Below are positions 56,709 through 64,000 of a DNA stretch of 64,000 nt, piece by piece. The stretch comes from Phyllobacterium sophorae. GTDB lineage: Bacteria; Pseudomonadota; Alphaproteobacteria; Rhizobiales; Rhizobiaceae. The notes below the pieces were generated by a model. That model was not told the origin of the DNA and searched no databases. It saw only the letters and a program-made list of their open reading frames with translations. A program made the translations under genes and the position numbers. Every line of letters starts with the position of its first letter. The first letter of the stretch is position 1. The stretch is taken from positions 124,001-188,000 of the forward strand of contig NZ_PGGM01000009.1 of assembly GCF_003010965.1 (NCBI RefSeq), given 5' to 3'.

Positions 56709-57604
56709 CCCGCAATGGCGTCCTCATCGATGATACGTTCGCGGAAGCCTTCGGCATGCGGGCAACGGCGATCATCATCACCGCCCCGACGCTGAAATGG
56801 GCCCGGCAGGCAGCCACCACCATGACCGGTTATGCAACCTCGGTCATCGGCTGCGGCTGCGAGGCGGCGATCGATATGGACGTGCCGGAAACGAAGACGC
56901 CGGATGGCCGCCCGGGCTGCCGTGTCATGATTTTTGCGATGGGCACCGACGAGTTGCAGAAGCAGTTGAAAAGCCGGCTCGGACAATGCGTCCTGACATC
57001 GCCCGGCAGCGCCTGCTTCGCGGGGCTGGAAGGTTCGGCGCCGCTCGATCTCGGCAATTCGCTGCGTTATTTCGGCGATGGCTGGCAGATATCGAAGAAG
57101 TTCGGCGGCAGGCATTACTGGCGCGAGCCGGTCATGGATGGGGAGTTCCTGTGCGAAGCGACGACGGGGCTGACCAAGAATGCCGTGGGGGGCGGCAATC
57201 TGCTGTTTCTCGCGGCCGACAATTCCAAAGCACTGCACGCCGCAGAGCGGGCAGTGGCGGCGATCGGGAAAGTGCCGGGGGCGATCATGCCATTTCCCGG
57301 TGGCATCGTCCGCTCCGGTTCGAAAGTCGGCGGTAAATACAAAGGAATGATGGCATCCACCAATGATGCCTTTGCACCGACGCTGCGGGGTGTCGTCAAC
57401 AGTGCCTTGACGCCTGATGTCAATGCGGTTCTGGAAATCGTCATCGATGGCGAGACCAGTGATGCCGTTGCGGCAGCGATGCGGGCAGGGTTGAAGGCGG
57501 TCATCGATCTTGGCCCGAAGAAGGGTGCGCTACGCGTCAGCGCCGGCAATTACGGCGGCAAGCTTGGCAAGTTTCACTATCATCTGAAGGACTTGCTGCC
57601 ATGA
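56696..57604 (+). CDS. fhcD: Formylmethanofuran:H4MPT N-formyltransferase
   Basis: Moves the formyl group from formyl-H4MPT to the methanofuran-type cofactor. The 302-residue protein has GVLIDDTFAEAFGMRATAII at the start and two related lobes, with TGYATSVIGCGCEAAIDM and ATTGLTKNAVGGGNLL as typical segments. It overlaps fhcA by 13 bases and fhcC by 4. It requires methanofuran, consistent with the MfnB and MfnE homologues of the window. Confidence 0.96.
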   Translation: MQQLTRNGVLIDDTFAEAFGMRATAIIITAPTLKWARQAATTMTGYATSVIGCGCEAAIDMDVPETKTPDGRPGCRVMIFAMGTDELQKQLKSRLGQCVLTSPGSACFAGLEGSAPLDLGNSLRYFGDGWQISKKFGGRHYWREPVMDGEFLCEATTGLTKNAVGGGNLLFLAADNSKALHAAERAVAAIGKVPGAIMPFPGGIVRSGSKVGGKYKGMMASTNDAFAPTLRGVVNSALTPDVNAVLEIVIDGETSDAVAAAMRAGLKAVIDLGPKKGALRVSAGNYGGKLGKFHYHLKDLLP

Positions 57605-58425
57605 AAGCGCTGACCTTCTCGCTCCTCGCAGAACCGGAAGAGCGTCTCGACCTTTCCGGCCTGACGCCGGCGTCGCTGGCCCGGCTCACCGAAGCTCAGA
57701 TCGCCAGGCTGCGCGTGGGCACAAGCCGCAACCCTGCGTTGGTCGGTGATATCTTCAAGCTCACCGGCAAGGATGCGGAAAGCCTCGTGTTCGATGGAAG
57801 CAGTTCGCGCCTCGACAGGATCGGCGCGGGACTGAATGGCGGCGCAATACGCGTCACCGGCGATGTTGGCAGCCAGGCGGGCAGGAAAATGTCCGGTGGA
57901 TCGTTGTTTGTCGAAGGCAATGTTGGGCACCATGCCGGGTCGGGCATGGCTGGCGGCAGGCTGGAGATCAAAGGTAACTCCGGCGACAATCTCGGCGGGC
58001 CACTCTCGGGCGAAATCACCGGTATGGAAGGCGGAATCCTGATCGTTCGCGGCAAGGCCGGGGACTATGCCGGAGACAGGCTGCGGCGGGGCACGGTCGC
58101 CATCCTTAAAGGGTGCGGCGACTATGCCGGCTACCGTATGATCGCCGGGACGATCATGGTTACGGGACGGGTCGGTGCAATGCCCGGGTATCTGATGAAA
58201 CGGGGATCCCTCTTGTTTGATCGCCCCCCCGAAAAGCTCTCGCCGACTTTCGTTGCTTGCGGTGAACCGGACATCGCTTTTCCCGGTCTTTTCGACCGGT
58301 TTCTCATCAACGAGAAGATTCTGGACAAGCCACTGCTCGGCCAGAAACCGGGCAGATATGGCGGCGACAATGCCGTATCGGGCAAGGGCGAGATTCTGTT
58401 CCGGCGCGGTCGCCAAATGAGTTGA
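57601..58425 (+). CDS. fhcC: Formyltransferase/hydrolase complex subunit C
   Basis: A 274-residue beta-helix subunit of the FhcABCD complex. It shows the GxxGxxxG-like repeats of glutamate-synthase and FwdC proteins (DVGSQAGRKMSGG, GNVGHHAGSGMAGG, GNSGDNLGG, GKAGDYAGDRLRRG). ATG 57601 overlaps the fhcD stop. It ends 5 bases before the convergent unrecognised gene. Confidence 0.95.
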   Translation: MKALTFSLLAEPEERLDLSGLTPASLARLTEAQIARLRVGTSRNPALVGDIFKLTGKDAESLVFDGSSSRLDRIGAGLNGGAIRVTGDVGSQAGRKMSGGSLFVEGNVGHHAGSGMAGGRLEIKGNSGDNLGGPLSGEITGMEGGILIVRGKAGDYAGDRLRRGTVAILKGCGDYAGYRMIAGTIMVTGRVGAMPGYLMKRGSLLFDRPPEKLSPTFVACGEPDIAFPGLFDRFLINEKILDKPLLGQKPGRYGGDNAVSGKGEILFRRGRQMS

Positions 58426-58430
58426 TTCAA

Positions 58431-59168
58431 CTACCGGAAGCGTCGAATCGCCGCCAGCGCCATTTCAGGATCGGCCTCTGGCAGATGCGATTTCGCTACC
58501 CGCTTTTCCCGCCGCGTAATGACGATCCGGGCATCTGTCTCGATTCGGTAGATCAGGCCCTGGGTCGAGATCAGTTTGAAGTGCTGCGGATCGAACGACT
58601 TGCTCACTTCCACCGTGACGGGCTTCAATTCGCTTAGCCGCTTGACGTCGGCCCGCGTAAACCGAACCTCGGCGGATCCCTTGGCACTACCCAGCTTGTT
58701 CTCGATCTTGTAGTGGGCTGGCTCGATCAGTGTCAGCGCGAAGATATCGCCCTTTTTCAGGTGCGTGCTGTCAAATATCACCCGCCTGCCTAGCCTGAGC
58801 TGCACAGACCATCCGGTCCCGGACGTTGCATGGAAGACCACGTAGCCTTTGGTCGAGACCGTTTGCCGGCTGGCGCCATGCGGGTCACCGGGACTGGCCT
58901 GGACTTTGGCAAGATCGATGGCGAGCTGGACCGCGGCCGCGTCATCGCTCACGACGATCGCCACATCCCCCGTATGCTTTCCATCCCTGCTAACCGACGC
59001 CCAATAGATTGCGGCGGTCGTGACGTGATGGACAACGCTTGTGCTGAGACCGAGTGCGCCGCTGTCAAAAACGGTTGCCTCGTACAATTGCCGATTGAGT
59101 GCTGCTGCCATCGTCTCATCCCGCATCCGGATGCGAATCTCGCTGCGCCGTGGAGCGGAAACCCGCAT
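58431..59168 (-). CDS. Unrecognised protein convergent to fhcC
   Basis: A 245-residue protein that starts MRVSAPRRSEIRIRMRDETM. I do not recognise a family. There is no signal peptide or transmembrane segment. The central part has alternating beta-type segments (GKHTGDVAIVVSDDAAAVQLA, WSVQLRLGRRVIFDSTHLKK) and the end is basic (VITRREKRVAKSHL). It lies at the edge of the H4MPT cluster. A few gene families of unknown function in such clusters are thought to work in H4MPT or methanofuran synthesis, but that is only context. The start at 59168 is ATG; an internal ATG at residue 15 is possible. Confidence 0.6.
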   Translation of the reverse strand: MRVSAPRRSEIRIRMRDETMAAALNRQLYEATVFDSGALGLSTSVVHHVTTAAIYWASVSRDGKHTGDVAIVVSDDAAAVQLAIDLAKVQASPGDPHGASRQTVSTKGYVVFHATSGTGWSVQLRLGRRVIFDSTHLKKGDIFALTLIEPAHYKIENKLGSAKGSAEVRFTRADVKRLSELKPVTVEVSKSFDPQHFKLISTQGLIYRIETDARIVITRREKRVAKSHLPEADPEMALAAIRRFR

Positions 59169-59215
59169 CGCGCCGGTAAAGTCATCTAAAGTTAAGGAGT
59201 ATCGGTTTGAAATGA

Positions 59216-59260
59216 ATGCAGCGCAATAATATAAAAGAATTTAATATTACTACGCTGCAT
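59216..59260. promoter_or_regulatory. Inverted repeat spanning an AT-rich core
   Basis: Perfect 8-bp arms ATGCAGCG and CGCTGCAT flank 29 AT-rich bases, about 50 bp upstream of the unrecognised gene start. It may be an operator for that gene. Confidence 0.4.
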
Positions 59261-59331
59261 AAAATAAAGGGTAGGCCTTTGTAACTATTGGATAATAAGG
59301 TAGCATATACTGAGAGTCGAACCGTATTATG

Positions 59332-59346
59332 GATTATCCGATAATC
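59332..59346. promoter_or_regulatory. Palindrome GATTAT-CCG-ATAATC
   Basis: Six-base arms separated by CCG, with a related GGATAAT half-site at 59290-59296. The cluster of similar half-sites lies about 200 bp before the LuxR gene. Confidence 0.4.
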
Positions 59347-59549
59347 AGTTGGGGTTATATATTTAACTAACCTGCACACTCCTCCCCGCCTGCCCACCTG
59401 GGTGCGCCAGAACCGGGTCTAAACAGGGCAACCTGCGAAAAGTCCCTACATAGGTGGATGTTCGTTCCTATTGTTTAGACTTGCTGTGGTAAAATTCTTT
59501 TGCGGCGCTATACTTGCGCGCTGATAAGGTAATTCAGCGGCGGCGCGGG

Positions 59550-60650
59550 ATGAAGCACGACTTGAAGCTTATCGACGATGAATTTATCGATCTGGTTTAT
59601 GCTTCCCTGCTGGGTGAGACCAGCTGGCAGCATTTCCTTGACCGGCTGGCTGAGACGCTCCCCGATGGGAAATCGACCCTGTTCTATCACGATCAATACA
59701 AAGCCAGCGGGGCCCTGTCGCTGACATCCGGCCTGACCGAAAAGCAGATCAATCAATACGATACCTACTTCTGCCGCATCAATCCGTGGATGCCCAAGGC
59801 CTCGGTGCGGACGATTGGCCTTGGTGTTACAGCCGAGCAAATGTTGCCGTACGACCAGCTCGTAAAGACGGAATTTTATACCGACTTTCTCGTACCGGCG
59901 GGACTGAGTTCGGCAGTCGGCGTGACAATCGTTCGCAATGAAGGCCGTTCTTTCCTGCTCAGCATCCTCACGAGCGACCGGGAGAGCGAGAGAACCCATA
60001 GCGCGGCTGAGCTGCTCACGCGTCTTGCGCCCCACCTTCACCGGGTTTTCAAATACTACCAAAATCGCTCCTTCAACAGGTTCAGCAAGGAAGCGCGTGG
60101 CCTGGCCTTCGATGCAATAGATGTTGGCCTCATCATTGTGGGCGACAATTCGCGGATCAAGTCGGTGTCGGAGACGGCGCAAAAAATCATTGAGCATGGG
60201 ACCTGTGTCAGAACCTCTGCGTCAGGCAAACTGCATATAGCATCCCATGAAGCCGACACGATGCTGCAGCGAATGTTGGACCGGACATCGGTTGAGCCAA
60301 AATTCGCGTCCTACATAGTCGGCGACGCGAAGGTGACGCTGATCCATGTCCAGAAGGACCGGTTTTCTTTTTTCTTCGAGGGGCCAACGGTTGTTGTGAT
60401 CCTGGAGCCGCATCGCGCACAGCAGCGCATTTTTGACATCGAAGAATTCGTCAGTATGCATTCGCTCACCGCCGCTGAAGCGAGGGCGCTGAACGGACTT
60501 ATTGGCGGAAGATCCGCCGATGAAATCGCGGCGGAGGCGGGTCTGTCCCGCGAAACCATCCGTTCACAAATCAAGAGTCTCTACGCCAAGACGAACGCAG
60601 GCAGCCAGATCGAACTAATTCGCATGATCGCGGGATTTGAGTCGCCTTGA
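59550..60650 (+). CDS. LuxR-family transcriptional regulator
   Basis: A 366-residue regulator with a C-terminal LuxR HTH at about 300-360 (HSLTAAEARALNGLIGGRSA and AGLSRETIRSQIKSLYAKTN). The N-terminal 250 residues form a sensor-like region, DEFIDLVYASLLGETSWQH and onward, with no receiver domain; it may be PAS or GAF related but I cannot name it. ATG 59550 was chosen over GTG-type starts further up. A second LuxR-type gene follows. They lie next to the H4MPT cluster, so control of C1 genes is possible. Confidence 0.8.
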   Translation: MKHDLKLIDDEFIDLVYASLLGETSWQHFLDRLAETLPDGKSTLFYHDQYKASGALSLTSGLTEKQINQYDTYFCRINPWMPKASVRTIGLGVTAEQMLPYDQLVKTEFYTDFLVPAGLSSAVGVTIVRNEGRSFLLSILTSDRESERTHSAAELLTRLAPHLHRVFKYYQNRSFNRFSKEARGLAFDAIDVGLIIVGDNSRIKSVSETAQKIIEHGTCVRTSASGKLHIASHEADTMLQRMLDRTSVEPKFASYIVGDAKVTLIHVQKDRFSFFFEGPTVVVILEPHRAQQRIFDIEEFVSMHSLTAAEARALNGLIGGRSADEIAAEAGLSRETIRSQIKSLYAKTNAGSQIELIRMIAGFESP

Positions 60651-60683
60651 TCACCCGTTTCAACCAAAATGAACGTTTTTTCG

Positions 60684-60705
60684 GCTTCACCCTGCAGGGT
60701 GAAGC
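60684..60705. promoter_or_regulatory. Perfect 22-nt palindrome between the two LuxR genes
   Basis: GCTTCACCCTGCAGGGTGAAGC is a full palindrome, 33 bp after the first LuxR stop. No T-tract follows it, so it is more likely a binding site or RNA stem than a terminator. Confidence 0.45.
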
Positions 60706-60878
60706 GCTTTGCGGGAAAATCGTCAACTATGGCGGTGCGTTGAGTAATTCTTTCCTGATTGTGGCAGGCAGGTAACCAACGAATAATAAACGAAGCTTGC
60801 AGGCGGCCGGATAACTTCCGCACTGAAAGTGATCCAGTTGCCACGGCCAGTAATGTCATACAACTCGAAGTTACCAGT

Positions 60879-60896
60879 ACTGACACTTGTGTCAGT
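60879..60896. promoter_or_regulatory. Palindromic operator candidate before the response regulator
   Basis: ACTGACAC-TT-GTGTCAGT has perfect 8-bp arms and ends 22 bases before ATG 60919, a good place for autoregulation. Confidence 0.5.
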
Positions 60897-60918
60897 GAGT
60901 ATGATTTGGGGGTAAAAA

Positions 60919-61674
60919 ATGTCAGGAATCATGTATGAAAGAATACCGGACGCCGATCATGCCGTTTACAACCGGCATGCGGCTGCCCGCCGTGCCGAGT
61001 TCCACATTGCATCGACCGAACTCCGACCACAACGAACCCTTGCCATTATTGACGGACGTGCCCTTGCGCGGCAGCACCTTTCGTGGGGGCTTCTGGCGAA
61101 TGGACTTGGCTTGCGTATGGTCACATATGGCTCCGTTGAAGATATCGAGGAATTCGAGGCAGCGGAGTTTTCAGTCATCCTCGTCTGCATCGACGATTCC
61201 AGGTTCATGGATGACTCCATTGTGCTTGAGATCGAGGGCCTTGTGCGGAGATATCCGAATATCCCCGTCATCGTTCAGGCGGAACTATGCGGATTTCAGC
61301 AGATATTAAGTGTTCTAGAACAGGGGGCGCGCGGGTACCTCCCGGGCAATGCCGGAATATCGGTTTGCATGGAAGCAATCTCCATGGCTTTGGCGGGAGG
61401 CGTTTTCGTTGCGGCGGAAAGTCTGAACGATATTCAGCGTATGCTCGGAACCCGGCGGTATCAATCCAAGCGCGGGGGGATGTTCACGCCCCGCGAGGAG
61501 GATGTCATCAGAGTTCTGCGGCTCGGAAAGGCGAACAAGACAATTGCCTACGCTCTTAAACTTGCGCCGAATACAGTGAAGGTCCATGTCCGGAATATCC
61601 TCAAGAAGCTTCGGGCGACAAACCGGGCGGAGGCAATTTACAAGATCAACGCCATGTTTGACGAAATGGCTTAG
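60919..61674 (+). CDS. Atypical NarL/LuxR-type response regulator
   Basis: A 251-residue protein with a receiver-like domain (about 35-155) and a C-terminal LuxR HTH (about 185-245, FTPREEDVIRVLRLGKANKTI). The beta-3 segment FSVILVCIDDS has Cys90 where the phospho-acceptor Asp is expected, and the first-strand acidic pair is reduced to one Asp (IIDGR). It is therefore probably not controlled by normal phosphorylation. No histidine kinase is adjacent. ATG 60919 follows a GGGGG run. A strong terminator follows. Confidence 0.83.
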   Translation: MSGIMYERIPDADHAVYNRHAAARRAEFHIASTELRPQRTLAIIDGRALARQHLSWGLLANGLGLRMVTYGSVEDIEEFEAAEFSVILVCIDDSRFMDDSIVLEIEGLVRRYPNIPVIVQAELCGFQQILSVLEQGARGYLPGNAGISVCMEAISMALAGGVFVAAESLNDIQRMLGTRRYQSKRGGMFTPREEDVIRVLRLGKANKTIAYALKLAPNTVKVHVRNILKKLRATNRAEAIYKINAMFDEMA

Positions 61675-61728
61675 AGCGTCATTGACAAAGGACGCAGGTT
61701 TTGGGGCGACGGGGGCCGCTCCTTCTTT

Positions 61729-61755
61729 CCCTCCCCTTGCGGGAGGGATTTTTTT
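61729..61755 (+). terminator. Rho-independent terminator after the response regulator
   Basis: Arms CCCTCCC and GGGAGGG with a five-base loop, followed by ATTTTTTT. It is 54 bases after the stop codon and is the clearest terminator in the window. Confidence 0.85.
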
Positions 61756-61959
61756 CGACCTTGCACACCACAGTGAATCTCACCCTGCGGCTTCGACAAT
61801 CGGAAATGACTGCACGTATCACCGCAGGACGGGCGAGCACCGTCGCTTGTCCGGATACGCCGGACCGCAGGTCCAGGGTGGCGCGGAACCGTTGTCCTTC
61901 CGTGCAAGAAAATAATCCTGCCAACTTATCCAACACCTCCAAACCTCGTTTATTCTAAC

Positions 61960-62260
61960 CCGGTCCTTTCCACGGGGAACTGCTTCCGGAGCCGTTCGAA
62001 GCGGGGAACGGACCCGCTGTCCGGGGACGTTCTGTCCAAGGGTTCCCCTGCCGGTACTAGGACCGGCGCGTGCTGGACGAGCACTCTAAGGGGCACGCAG
62101 GTGACGCATGGAATGCCGCAAATGGCCTTCCCCGGTGCCGAAGCCTCCCAAGGGGAACGGACGGGATGAAAAGTCGCCGGACGGGCGGTCTTCGGATCGC
62201 ATTACTCCTTCTACCAAGACGCGCTTCGGCGACCGCCCGTCTTCCCCAACCACTCAATGG
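61960..62260 (+). ncRNA. Candidate structured RNA or long leader
   Basis: A GC-rich stretch with several perfect stems: GCCGGT/ACCGGC and GTGCT/AGCAC in the first half, and a long-range 11-bp pairing of GACGGGCGGTC (62180-62190) with GACCGCCCGTC (62231-62241). It has no convincing ORF on either strand. The pattern resembles an alphaproteobacterial leader RNA, perhaps of the speF type, but I cannot confirm the name. The next gene (MFS) starts about 210 bases on. The ends are approximate. Confidence 0.4.
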
Positions 62261-62474
62261 CCAGACTCAGAGAATGAGGGCGTGGCGGGGGAAGGAGATA
62301 TGCAGAAATGAACGCCATAATTGAACCACGCCCATCCGATCTCCCACACTTCCTTAAGGTTGAAAACGTAAGTTGAATGAAGAGGTTCGCTATAGTGACT
62401 GGCATTCGGGACCGGCTCGACTATAACGGGATTCTACTAACCCCCAACCTTGCCAAAACAGGAAAGTTGATGAG

Positions 62475-64000
62475 GTGACAGACCGAAAATCACCACTCGC
62501 TCCGTTCAAGCACGAGACCTTCCGGACCATCTGGATCGCCAGCCTTTCCTCCAATTTCGGTTCTCTGATCCAGGCGGTCGGCGCGGCGTGGATGATGACG
62601 ACCATCTCGAATTCCGTTGATATGGTTGCCCTGGTGCAGGCTTCGACCGCTTTGCCGATCATGCTTTTTTCCCTGATCTCCGGCGCATTGGCGGACAATT
62701 TCAACCGGCGCAGGGTGATGCTTGTGGCACAGTCCTTCATGCTGGGCGTCTCGGTACTGCTGACGATCTTTGCCTATTTCAGCCTCATAACGCCGTGGCT
62801 TCTTCTCACCTTCACCTTCCTCCTCGGTTGCGGAACGGCACTCAACAACCCGTCATGGCAGGCCTCGGTCGGGGATATGGTCCCGCGCGAAAATCTGCCG
62901 GAAGCCGTTGCACTCAACAGCATGGGTTTCAACCTCACCCGCAGCGTTGGTCCGGCGATCGGCGGTTTGATTGTCGCCGTGGCGGGTGCCGCCGCCGCTT
63001 TCGCAGTCAACGCGGTCAGTTACCTGCCTCTTATCTTCGCGCTGCTCCGCTGGCAGCCCCAGTACCCACCGAACCCGTTGCCACGCGAAGCGCTCGGACG
63101 AGCGGTCTCTGCAGGTTTGCGGTATGTGGCAATGTCGCCAAACATCGGCAAAGTCGTTTTTCGCGGCTTTGTGTTCGGTTTCTCGGCCAGTGCCGTGCTC
63201 GCGCTCCTGCCGCTGGTTGCGCGTGATCTTGTCGGTGGCGGACCGCTGGTCTATGGCACCATGCTCGGTTCATTCGGGATCGGTGCCATTGGTGGCGCGC
63301 TCCTTAGCGCGCGGCTGCGCGAATTCCTGACGAGCGAAGCCATCGTGCGCATTGCCTTTGCCGGATTCGCTGTCAGCGCCACGATTGCGGCACTGAGCCC
63401 AAGCGCCTGGACAACCAATGCCGGGCTCCTGTCGGCCGGTGCCTGCTGGGTGCTGGCTTTGTCATTATTCAATGTAACGGTACAGCTGTCGACGCCGCGT
63501 TGGGTGGTTGGCCGTGCCTTGTCACTATACCAGACAACGACATTCGGGGGCATTGCGGGCGGCAGCTGGTTATGGGGTGTCGCGGCAGCGGAATACGGGG
63601 CCGACAAGGCACTGCTTGCCTCAAGCGTGGTCATGCTTCTTGGTGCCGTTATAGGCCTTCGTTATGCATTGCCGGAATTCAAGACGTTGAACCTCGATCC
63701 GCTCAATCGCTTCAGCGAGCCGCTGCTGGCGTTGGATCTCAAACCGCGCAGCGGGCCGATCGTGATCATGATCGACTATGTCATTGCCGAAGAAGACGTT
63801 CCGGAGTTTCTCGCGGTTATGGCTGACCGGCGGCGCGTGCGGATTCGCGACGGGGCAGGGCACTGGGCGTTGATGCGCGATCTGGAGAATCCCGAGATCT
63901 GGACCGAGAGCTATCACACGCCGACCTGGGTCGAATATGTCCGTCACAATCAGCGCAGAACTCAGGCTGACGCGGCAATCGGCGACCGGATACGGGCGCT
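62475..64000 (+). CDS. MFS transporter (partial, MFS_3/DHA3 type)
   Basis: A membrane transporter read from GTG 62475 to the window edge, about 508 residues. It begins VTDRKSPLAPFKHETFRTIW and shows many hydrophobic helices; the group is the MFS_3 or EntS-like exporters, recognised by NRRRVMLVAQSFMLG and the cytoplasmic C-terminal domain with DYVIAEEDVPEFLAVM. AGGAAAG precedes the start at about 10 bases. Its substrate is unknown. The C-terminus lies outside the window, although the family ends about here. Confidence 0.85.
   Translation, partial: MTDRKSPLAPFKHETFRTIWIASLSSNFGSLIQAVGAAWMMTTISNSVDMVALVQASTALPIMLFSLISGALADNFNRRRVMLVAQSFMLGVSVLLTIFAYFSLITPWLLLTFTFLLGCGTALNNPSWQASVGDMVPRENLPEAVALNSMGFNLTRSVGPAIGGLIVAVAGAAAAFAVNAVSYLPLIFALLRWQPQYPPNPLPREALGRAVSAGLRYVAMSPNIGKVVFRGFVFGFSASAVLALLPLVARDLVGGGPLVYGTMLGSFGIGAIGGALLSARLREFLTSEAIVRIAFAGFAVSATIAALSPSAWTTNAGLLSAGACWVLALSLFNVTVQLSTPRWVVGRALSLYQTTTFGGIAGGSWLWGVAAAEYGADKALLASSVVMLLGAVIGLRYALPEFKTLNLDPLNRFSEPLLALDLKPRSGPIVIMIDYVIAEEDVPEFLAVMADRRRVRIRDGAGHWALMRDLENPEIWTESYHTPTWVEYVRHNQRRTQADAAIGDRIRA

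Larger units (their letters stand above)
59169..59549. other. Intergenic region upstream of the LuxR regulator
   Basis: An AT-rich 381-bp gap divergent between the unrecognised gene and the LuxR-type gene. It holds an inverted repeat with arms ATGCAGCG and CGCTGCAT (59216-59223 and 59253-59260) and a GGATTATCC/GATAATC palindrome near 59331-59346. No ORF is credible. Confidence 0.55.
61675..62474. other. Long gene-poor region with terminator and hairpin-rich stretch
   Basis: Eight hundred bases lie between the response regulator and the MFS gene. The first part holds the rho-independent terminator. From about 61960 to 62260 the sequence is GC-rich and hairpin-forming and is listed as an RNA candidate. 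The remainder, to 62474, holds a 22-codon ORF (MNAIIEPRPSDLPHFLK) with a purine-rich site ahead but no known family. Long readings in both strands here lack family support. Confidence 0.5.

Noticed and set aside
60684-60705. Palindrome considered as a terminator of the first LuxR gene
   Set aside because: No T-tract follows on either strand, so it is kept only as a possible regulatory site.
62057-62324. Overlapping readings of 66-84 codons on both strands before the MFS gene
   Set aside because: Arg- and Ser-rich content with no domain; the perfect stems fit a structured RNA better.

Overview
The window reads as a methylotrophy and CO2-fixation region from an alphaproteobacterium, most likely a member of the Hyphomicrobiales (rhizobial lineage). 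The basis is the gene content and order: a red-type cbb operon with CbbX, a lanthanide-type methanol dehydrogenase cluster (xoxFGJ) with pqqABCDE, and a full set of tetrahydromethanopterin (H4MPT) C1-transfer genes. Genus cannot be decided from the sequence alone. No rRNA, tRNA, insertion sequence, CRISPR array or integrase was seen.

Layout. 1-2.6 kb: cytochrome c oxidase subunits I (cut by the window edge) and II, minus strand. 2.7-11.4 kb: an accessory block with a LysR regulator, a 1186-residue protein carrying both a subtilisin (S8) and a gluzincin (HExxH) protease domain, an overlapping ComEC-like metallo-beta-lactamase-fold hydrolase, and a convergent FecR-domain protein plus CHASE2 adenylate cyclase pair. 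11.6-21.8 kb: divergent cbbR and the operon cbbF-P-T-A-L-S-X-E plus a thioredoxin-like gene. 21.9-27.6 kb: cytochrome c, a small Cys-containing protein, an NMT1/TauA-type ABC transporter, and the quinoprotein-associated zinc metallohydrolase and SoxYZ-like carrier. 28-35.4 kb: xoxF, xoxG, xoxJ, a CxxxCW rhodanese-like protein and pqqABCDE. 35.4-40.5 kb (minus): the ABC transporter set that accompanies PQQ-dependent alcohol oxidation, with a degenerate cupredoxin and a beta-propeller protein. 40.6-59.2 kb: methanofuran and H4MPT biosynthesis genes, fae, mtdB, mch and fhcBADC. 59.5-61.7 kb: two LuxR-type regulators. 61.7-62.5 kb: a terminator and a GC-rich hairpin-rich stretch that may be a structured RNA. 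62.5-64 kb: a major facilitator transporter cut by the window edge.

How the genes fit together (inference from family knowledge). XoxF oxidises methanol in the periplasm and passes electrons through XoxG, perhaps through the soluble cytochrome c, to the oxidase. Formaldehyde is captured by Fae onto H4MPT, oxidised by MtdB and Mch, and released as formate by FhcABCD. Formate oxidised elsewhere gives CO2, which the Calvin cycle genes fix. No mxaFI, mtdA, ftfL or formate dehydrogenase gene is present here, so this looks like an XoxF-only, Calvin-cycle methylotroph.

The points most worth a second look are the dual-protease plus MBL cassette, the MfnB-FolB fusion, the in-frame coding-like tail after the fae stop codon, the degenerate cupredoxin, the unrecognised protein next to fhcC, and the hairpin-rich region before the MFS gene.
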